This document shows, in pieces, positions 33,188 through 38,101 of a stretch of DNA of 38,101 bases. Source of the DNA: a virus; IMG/VR virus record IMGVR_UViG_3300017751_000066, positions 1 to 38,101 of that record; one strand, written 5' to 3'. The notes beneath the pieces were generated by a model, which saw only the letters and a list, made by a program, of their open reading frames with translations, was not told the origin of the DNA and made no database searches. Every line of letters begins with the position of its first letter. The stretch's first letter is position 1. The translations under genes were made by a program, and so were the position numbers.

Positions 33188-34828
33188 TTAAGTAAATTGT
33201 TCATTCTTATAAAACATATCAGTAAGTTTGTCTCGTTTTAAATCAATTTCCATAGGACCTGCTGGACTTTGACCTCCTTTAGCAGCTAGTGCAATAATAC
33301 CATTCTTAATTGCTACTAGAGTCTGAAGTTGTGCCTTTCCTAACTCTCTCATATCATCAAATACTTGTGCTGAACCAATATCAAGTGTAGAAGGCCTCAT
33401 AAGCTTATCAAGAGGTCCACCAGTCTTCAGAGCTAATACATCATCTTTACTATTAATTCTTACTGTCTTACCACCATGCATAATTACACCATCATTAATT
33501 TTTGGTTTTACTCCTGATGCAGCATCAGCAGGTGAAATGCCAAATGCATTCATCACCATACCTCCAATATTGGTTGTATCAAAATTATCTGAAACAATTT
33601 CAGCTACTTTTCTTCCTAACATATCACCAAGGAAATATGCTGGAAGAGATAATATTGGGACAGGTGCTACTAAAGCTGCAGCAAGAGCACCACCACCAAC
33701 TCCACCAATACCTTCTACAACTCGGTCACCTATTTTTTTCTTTAACACTTCAACTCCATTTTCTGGGTCATTAGCATATTTCTTTATATCGTGAGAAGCG
33801 AATGCTGTTTCAATAAGACCTCCAATAATAGGTATTCTCTTAGCTATGCTTTTTAATACAGGCTTTACTTTAGGTAATAAATGCTTTGCTATCATTCCTT
33901 TAGCACCTTTAGCTGTATTTATTACTGCTCCTTTGACTGTTTGAAAGGCCTGACCAGCTCTACCTGCAACAGCTCTTGTACCTCTGACAATAGTGTCTTT
34001 TGCTTGAACAACCTTACCACCAACAAACCTTGCAGCTTGAGTTGTTTTTTCTACTCCCTTAACAGCAACATCTTTTACAAACCCAGCACTTTTTTTCAAA
34101 AAGTCTAAAGCCTTTTGTCCGCCAGGAATAGACTTTACTACATTTTTAGCAGCGTTAACTACAAAGTCCTTTATACCCCTAAAAAAGTTTCCTAAGCTTC
34201 TAAATGCTGAAGTAAATGCACCTTTAAGAGCTTGTACTACTTTAGAGTTTTTGATTTTATCAAACACTTTACCTATAGCTCTACCAGCAGCTCTAAATGC
34301 TTTAAGAGCAGCTCGGCCAATACTACTAAGCACTTTTTTTGCTGCTTTAAATGCAGCTCTAAATGCTTTTATAGCTACATCTTTTAGCTTCTTAAGTAAT
34401 TTAGGTATTTGCTTTTTAAGATATCCCCACAGCATCTTTATAAATGGTAACAATGCTAGCCCACCAAGTAATTTATCAATAAAGCTCTTACCTTCTTTCT
34501 CTGCAGTTTTATTGCCGGTAGCTTCTTTTGCAGCGTTTGAAACATTACCTTCTTTCTTTACTCTAGATGTAGTGGATGACTTACCTGCTTCTGGACCTGG
34601 ATCAATAACATCTTTAAGAATTTTAAAGATGCTTTCATATCTAGATTTCTCATTAGATGATAGAGTTGGGCTAACAGCTTTAGCTTTTTTACCAGACTTA
34701 CTATCAACTACAACCCCTTTTGTTCTAGGATTACCAACAGCTGCACCTGCTGCAGCCATTTCTTGCTGAGCATTAATTATGCCCAACCCGTCCATTAAAC
34801 TTTCTAGTGCTGATCTTTCTTCTGCCAC
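33188..34828 (-). CDS. Probable tape measure protein (gp29-like), GTG start
   Basis: 546 residues, similar in size to T4 gp29 (590). A Lys/Ala/Arg-rich series of amphipathic helices (about 120-310: LKKQIPKLLKKLKDVAIKAFRAAFKAAKK) is followed by Gly/Ala-rich hydrophobic segments (VEGIGGVGGGALAAALVAPVPILSLPAYFLGDML) and a C-terminal INSKDDVLALKTGGPLDKL motif typical of tail-hub-associated proteins. The tape measure sets tail length and may form part of the DNA channel. It begins with GTG at 34828, supported by a TTAAATA box 5 nt upstream. It precedes the gp48-like tube cap. Confidence 0.6.
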   Translation of the reverse strand: MAEERSALESLMDGLGIINAQQEMAAAGAAVGNPRTKGVVVDSKSGKKAKAVSPTLSSNEKSRYESIFKILKDVIDPGPEAGKSSTTSRVKKEGNVSNAAKEATGNKTAEKEGKSFIDKLLGGLALLPFIKMLWGYLKKQIPKLLKKLKDVAIKAFRAAFKAAKKVLSSIGRAALKAFRAAGRAIGKVFDKIKNSKVVQALKGAFTSAFRSLGNFFRGIKDFVVNAAKNVVKSIPGGQKALDFLKKSAGFVKDVAVKGVEKTTQAARFVGGKVVQAKDTIVRGTRAVAGRAGQAFQTVKGAVINTAKGAKGMIAKHLLPKVKPVLKSIAKRIPIIGGLIETAFASHDIKKYANDPENGVEVLKKKIGDRVVEGIGGVGGGALAAALVAPVPILSLPAYFLGDMLGRKVAEIVSDNFDTTNIGGMVMNAFGISPADAASGVKPKINDGVIMHGGKTVRINSKDDVLALKTGGPLDKLMRPSTLDIGSAQVFDDMRELGKAQLQTLVAIKNGIIALAAKGGQSPAGPMEIDLKRDKLTDMFYKNEQFT

Positions 34829-34833
34829 ATAGA

Positions 34834-34840
34834 TATTTAA
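34834..34840 (-). promoter_or_regulatory. Late promoter box TTAAATA (decides a GTG start)
   Basis: TTAAATA on the minus strand, 5 nt (TCTAT) before GTG 34828. The canonical spacing supports the GTG over any internal ATG. Confidence 0.65.
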
Positions 34841-34850
34841 TCATAGAGCT

Positions 34851-35588
34851 TTAGTCTGCAGCCAAGAAACCTGCATCTATCTCTATAACCTTACCATCAT
34901 CAAAGGTGAGAGATTCTGTTTCTATTGATTTAGTACCTGAGATATAATCAATAATACTATTATTTAATGCAAGTGGTAACTCATTAACAATACTAACTCT
35001 CTCATAAACACTAATATCGTTAAAGTTTATAACTACATCACTGATCTTAATACTATCAATATACTTAACAATTTCGTAGATAAGAACTAGCTCTATACTC
35101 TGTGTCTGTTTCTGATCATCAGTAAGCTTACCAAACTCTGCAATTAATTTTGTATTAATCTTTGTATCAGTATCAAGAGTAGGCACTCTTAATGATACCT
35201 CAACACCATTAACTTCAATCTTCTTTGTAAGCTCAATTTCTTTAATATCGTATGGCTTAAGAGTTGATAGTTCATACTGCTGTTCATCAATTGAAAACTT
35301 ATCACCGATAGATCCCTTACGCAACTCAATAAGAATAGGAGCACGATCACATAGTAGAAATTTAATATCTTCTTCACAGTTATCTTTTATCATACTATTA
35401 AAGATACTACCAGTTTCGATAGAACCTTCAACACCATCAAAAGCAGAACGTAGCAGCTTCTTCTGCTGAGTAACATTAAACTGTTTAAATGTTGCTTTCT
35501 TGTTTGTAGATGGTACCTTAATAGAAATAGTATTTGCCTCACTTACCTCTTTTAGATCCACTAAAAAGTTCTTTACATCTGCCTTCAC
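34851..35588 (-). CDS. Baseplate hub-associated protein (T4 gp26-family, second copy)
   Basis: 245 residues from GTG 35588; a TTG at 35621 would give 256 residues but overlap the upstream gene by 29 nt. The opening ISIKVPSTNKKATFKQFNVTQQKKLLRSAFDG matches the LPSTGK...F-x-V-x-x-x-KxLL start of T4_baseplate-type (gp26-like) proteins, followed by FLLCDRAPILIELRKGSIGDKF and a helical end (ISVYERVSIVNELP). The neighbouring upstream gene has the same theme, so a duplication is likely. In T4, gp26 with gp28/gp51 helps hub assembly. The start codon is uncertain. Confidence 0.6.
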   Translation of the reverse strand: MKADVKNFLVDLKEVSEANTISIKVPSTNKKATFKQFNVTQQKKLLRSAFDGVEGSIETGSIFNSMIKDNCEEDIKFLLCDRAPILIELRKGSIGDKFSIDEQQYELSTLKPYDIKEIELTKKIEVNGVEVSLRVPTLDTDTKINTKLIAEFGKLTDDQKQTQSIELVLIYEIVKYIDSIKISDVVINFNDISVYERVSIVNELPLALNNSIIDYISGTKSIETESLTFDDGKVIEIDAGFLAAD

Positions 35589-35592
35589 ACTA

Positions 35593-36411
35593 TTAATTAT
35601 TCTCTTGTTGCTGTTTTGCAAGTCGATCGTTTTCTTCTTTTACCTTCTTATTATGGTGGTTCATAATAATTTTAGATTCTATTGGTGACATTTTAAAAAA
35701 TAGATCAGAGCCTGGGGTAATTACATTCTGGAAAAAGTATATCATATTATAGAACTGATCTAAGTCAGTAGTATAAATGTTACTTATAAAATCAATAACA
35801 CCATTACCAATTACATCTATACCAAATCGTTCAACTCCTATAGATTTATTCTCATCAATAATTGTAACATCTAAAAGATCACTAGCAATAGTATTTATAA
35901 ATTGTTTTATTCTACTAAAGATACTAGAAGGTAGATTATCAAGAACATCTGCTTGCTCTTTACTAGTAAGCTCATAGAAGTTGAGGGTCTTATCACCGAT
36001 AGTTAAATTCTTAATTGAACTCGTAAGTAAATCATCTACCTTATTAAAATATGATAGTGTAGGTAAGTCTAATGTAATATGTACACCATCTTCTATAAAG
36101 CTAGTCTCAAGATCTTTATAGTTAGATTCAAGTGAGTCAAGCAGTGCAACTAGACTAATATCTATTTGCCTTTCATTACTGTTAATAATTAACTTTTCAT
36201 CAACAAATAGCATTCTAATATAGATTAATATATAGAACCTATCAAAGATATTTAGATCAGCATCTAATACTGTACTCTCAAAGAAAGAATTAAGGCCTTC
36301 ATAGTCTTTATTCTCTGCAAACTTAGCTATAGTTAAATACTGTTGATTGCTAAGTTCAGGTATTCTACGTTCTTTACCACTTGGTAACCTTATCTTAACA
36401 CTAAAGCTCAT
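35593..36411 (-). CDS. Baseplate hub-associated protein (T4 gp26/gp51-like)
   Basis: 272 residues starting MSFSVKIRLPSGKERRIPELSNQQYLTIAKFAENKDYEGLNSFF, a beta hairpin then helices as in gp26-type proteins. The end IYFFQNVITPGSDLFFKMSPIESKIIMNHHNKKVKEENDRLAKQQ is the charged amphipathic tail of that family. The extended start at 36453 is rejected: it would overlap the tube-like gene by 40 nt, and the ATG at 36411 has AGGTAGGG just upstream, the best ribosome-binding-like sequence seen here. A late box lies 13 nt before the ATG. Confidence 0.65.
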   Translation of the reverse strand: MSFSVKIRLPSGKERRIPELSNQQYLTIAKFAENKDYEGLNSFFESTVLDADLNIFDRFYILIYIRMLFVDEKLIINSNERQIDISLVALLDSLESNYKDLETSFIEDGVHITLDLPTLSYFNKVDDLLTSSIKNLTIGDKTLNFYELTSKEQADVLDNLPSSIFSRIKQFINTIASDLLDVTIIDENKSIGVERFGIDVIGNGVIDFISNIYTTDLDQFYNMIYFFQNVITPGSDLFFKMSPIESKIIMNHHNKKVKEENDRLAKQQQENN

Positions 36412-36413
36412 CC

Positions 36414-37118
36414 CTACCTGGGAATATTTATATCGTAGTGTGAGAAAGTCCAACCTACAGACCTCTTAATATCACTCTCAGATAGCTCACCATAACTCAT
36501 TTGATCAGCTGCCATACTTACTGGCACACAATTATGAAAATTAGTTTGCTTACGTACTTTATACTCATGAAAACCACGTCTAGGGTTCTGAGATGATCCC
36601 CATTTATCACCATAGAAAGCATCTGTTCTAGAATACTGAGCAACAGTTATATTACATTTTATATCATTCTCACCATCTTCAATTAAGCCTTTATAAGAAG
36701 TAGCCACGATCCAAGGTCTAATAAAGAAGTCAAAAATATCTGTATTGGTTTCTAGAAAGTCAATAGAGAGTCCATTGGTACCATACTTACCTCTTGACTC
36801 TCCATAGTAACCTTGAATGAATCCACCTGCACCTCGTATATCGGTAGTGTTTACTTGTACATTTTCAGTAGGCATAGATACACCTTGTGCAAGTAAATAA
36901 CCTTCATCATTACTAGAGAACTTATCTATAAGCCCTGTCTCTACATGAAATGATCCAGGTTGGAAATCATCAAGAGTTTGTTTAATATTTGAGCCAACAT
37001 TAGTTAGAGTACCATCACCATCACGTCCAGAGAAATAAACCCCCCAAAGATTCTTGAGGGGAATATCACCGGCCCAGTCCTGGTGGACTTTGATCCTCTG
37101 TTTAATTGGCTGTGCCAT
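36414..37118 (-). CDS. Tail-tube-fold protein (gp19/gp54-like)
   Basis: 234 residues. The second half (LSIDFLETNTDIFDFFIRPWIVATSYKGLIEDG...IKCNITVAQYSRT...FHNCVPVSMAADQMSYGELSESDIKRSVGWTFSHYDI) has the strand and helix order of tail-tube proteins: a RPWI turn, an x-I-x-V-xQY strand, a C-terminal FxHYD strand. T4 gp54 (320 residues) has this fold and starts tube polymerisation. This copy is shorter, directly after gp19, so it may be a tube terminator or initiator. The last codons include a late box for the next gene. Confidence 0.5.
   Translation of the reverse strand: MAQPIKQRIKVHQDWAGDIPLKNLWGVYFSGRDGDGTLTNVGSNIKQTLDDFQPGSFHVETGLIDKFSSNDEGYLLAQGVSMPTENVQVNTTDIRGAGGFIQGYYGESRGKYGTNGLSIDFLETNTDIFDFFIRPWIVATSYKGLIEDGENDIKCNITVAQYSRTDAFYGDKWGSSQNPRRGFHEYKVRKQTNFHNCVPVSMAADQMSYGELSESDIKRSVGWTFSHYDINIPR
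36425..36432 (-). promoter_or_regulatory. Late promoter box TATAAATA inside the tube-like gene
   Basis: Full consensus on the minus strand inside the 3' end of the tube-like gene, 13 nt before the ATG at 36411. By T4 geometry the mRNA would begin AGGTAGGG, a short leader that itself reads as a ribosome-binding site. Confidence 0.5.
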
Positions 37119-37123
37119 CTATC

Positions 37124-37663
37124 TTACTGCTCTTTTGTGTAGTAGTGGTACGAAACTGTTGAGTTAACTTCAACTGTAGCACCGGTACCATCAGAGATAT
37201 TATAAGCAATGTTATCAATATTACGAATGGAAGCACCAACAAGCTTATATTGAGCTACTGGCTCAAGCTCTTTGTCGAGCTGTGCAAGTTGGATAAAGAA
37301 ATCATCATCTGGAGTACCATACTCACCAGTAGAGTTAAGGTCATCAAACACTGAACGAGAAGCACCTTCAAAGTAGTTACGAAGTTCACTATCAGCATCA
37401 AGATAGAAGTTAAGAGCATAAGCATCTGAACCTGGGTAGGTTGCAGCACCTGGAATGTTCAACTGAAGACCCATATAAGGTACAGGAACGTTAGTAATGT
37501 TACGTCCTGGAAGAGAAGCTGTCTTGACATATACAAGATCATTCTCACCAAGAGCTGGAACACCTTGAAGCTGCATTTGCGTTACCCTGAAGAGAAAGTC
37601 TCTTGAGAAGTCACGATCAGCTGCAGCACGATAGAAATTCTGAATTGTCTGGTTTACGGGCAT
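37124..37663 (-). CDS. gp19: Tail tube protein gp19 homologue
   Basis: 179 residues, near T4 gp19 (163). It has the family's FLFRVTQM...VYVKTASLPGRNITNVPVPYMGLQLNIPG and YALNFYLDADSELRNYFEG. gp19 hexamer rings stack into the inner tube through which DNA passes. A late box ATAAATA (37669-37675) 5 nt before the ATG fixes the start, and a terminator between gp18 and gp19 separates their transcripts. It precedes the second tube-fold protein by 5 nt. Confidence 0.92.
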   Translation of the reverse strand: MPVNQTIQNFYRAAADRDFSRDFLFRVTQMQLQGVPALGENDLVYVKTASLPGRNITNVPVPYMGLQLNIPGAATYPGSDAYALNFYLDADSELRNYFEGASRSVFDDLNSTGEYGTPDDDFFIQLAQLDKELEPVAQYKLVGASIRNIDNIAYNISDGTGATVEVNSTVSYHYYTKEQ

Positions 37664-37668
37664 ACTAA

Positions 37669-37675
37669 TATTTAT
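37669..37675 (-). promoter_or_regulatory. Late promoter box ATAAATA of gp19
   Basis: ATAAATA on the minus strand ends 5 nt (TTAGT) before the ATG at 37663. Confidence 0.75.
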
Positions 37676-37697
37676 GCGTTATACATGTAAATTGTAC

Positions 37698-37726
37698 AAA
37701 AAAAGAGGATGTCTTTCGACCTCCTC
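37698..37726 (-). terminator. Intrinsic terminator after tail sheath
   Basis: On the minus strand GAGGAGGTC, loop GAAA and GACATCCTC form a 9-bp stem with one mismatch, then seven T residues (complement of 37698-37704). It ends the sheath transcript before the separate gp19 promoter. Confidence 0.85.
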
Positions 37727-37752
37727 CTTTATGGTTTAAAACTATTGAACTA

Positions 37753-38101
37753 TTAGTTAGATACGATTTCCTCAAAATTCGTTCCTGTTCGAACAGCAGC
37801 GAAGTTAACGAGGATAAATTCAGCAGTACGTACTGGCTTAAGATAAATGTCAACAACAAGCTCGTTCTGGTCAATAACCTCTGGAGTGTTATTACGATCA
37901 TCACAAACAAGCATGAAGTCATATAGACCATCATCAGCTTTAACACGCTCAAAGAACGGTGTCAAAGTGTTAATAACCCTTGTACGTGTAAACAATGTAT
38001 TGTTCTCAAAGAGGAAGAATTGCATTGTCTTCTTCGTAATCTTCTCAAGATAGAGGAAAGTACGACGAACATTAACTCTATCAAAGGCACTTGGCTTTTT
38101 A
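37753..38101 (-). CDS. gp18: Tail sheath protein gp18 homologue, C-terminal part (gene continues outside window)
   Basis: The frame is open to the right edge; about 115 C-terminal residues are present. VNVRRTFLYLEKITKKTMQFFLFENNTLFTR, then LTPFFERVKADDGLYDFMLVCDDRNNTPEVID and VVDIYLKPVRTAEFILVNFAAVRTG, is the conserved C-terminal sheath core with its VR-R-FL-Y-x-E, NNTP-x-VID and K-P-x-R motifs. Sheath subunits contract on the tube to drive it into the cell. The ATG at 38025 is internal, because the conserved frame continues upstream. It is followed by a strong terminator. Confidence applies to the family assignment. Confidence 0.95.
   Translation of the reverse strand, partial: KKPSAFDRVNVRRTFLYLEKITKKTMQFFLFENNTLFTRTRVINTLTPFFERVKADDGLYDFMLVCDDRNNTPEVIDQNELVVDIYLKPVRTAEFILVNFAAVRTGTNFEEIVSN

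Noticed and set aside
34251-34769. Plus-strand 172-residue open frame opposite the tape measure gene
   Set aside because: It is antisense to Lys/Ala-rich helices and has a shadow-like hydrophobic composition. No late box or other start signal precedes it.

Overview
This window looks like part of the genome of a marine T4-like contractile-tailed phage (myovirus). The evidence is a low-GC sequence, tightly packed and often overlapping genes, and recognisable homologues of T4 tail sheath (gp18, partial), tail tube (gp19), baseplate wedge proteins gp25, gp6 and gp53, a gp48-like tube cap, gp26-family baseplate proteins, a gp29-like tape measure candidate, the clamp-loader ATPase gp44, a dUTPase, a primase fragment and a tRNA-Asn. 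T4-type late promoters (CTAAATA, TTAAATA or TATAAATA) precede many genes. No host is identifiable; a signal-peptide beta-barrel protein, a lipoprotein and sigma70-like boxes point to a Gram-negative bacterium.

Layout. 1-2.9 kb holds the 3' end of a primase-like gene, then small accessory genes: an acidic unknown, a small coiled-coil unknown, a two-TM zinc-ribbon protein, a Tyr/Pro-rich lipoprotein, an 81-residue unknown, tRNA-Asn and an outer-membrane beta-barrel. A strong bidirectional terminator (about 2.95 kb) closes this section. From 2.97 to 24.5 kb everything is on the minus strand. In transcription order this is gp25, gp6, four PKD/LamG/propeller-bearing proteins plus a small PKD-like one where T4 has gp7-gp12, then collar/fibre proteins, a lectin-like protein and an 1125-residue propeller/mucin-like-linker/trypsin-like-protease chimera. 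24.5-29.4 kb is mixed-strand: conserved unknowns, a 54-residue zinc-ribbon gene, two small basic-motif proteins, a gene broken by an in-frame TGA, gp44, dUTPase and a possible small terminase. 29.4-38.1 kb (minus) runs from tail sheath and tube through baseplate hub, tape measure, tube cap and gp53 to a large unknown virion protein.

How it works together. The right and centre encode the contractile tail and baseplate, and 3-22 kb encodes the host-contact surface. The gp44/dUTPase pair belongs to replication and nucleotide metabolism. The most striking results are: (1) late-promoter boxes placed exactly 5 nt before the start codon of ten genes, which by T4 geometry puts +1 on the A of AUG and predicts leaderless late mRNAs; (2) the propeller-PT linker-domain-PT linker-serine protease protein with an intact His/Asp/Ser triad; (3) perfect palindromes acting as shared divergent promoters; and (4) an intrinsic terminator embedded antisense inside the primase gene.
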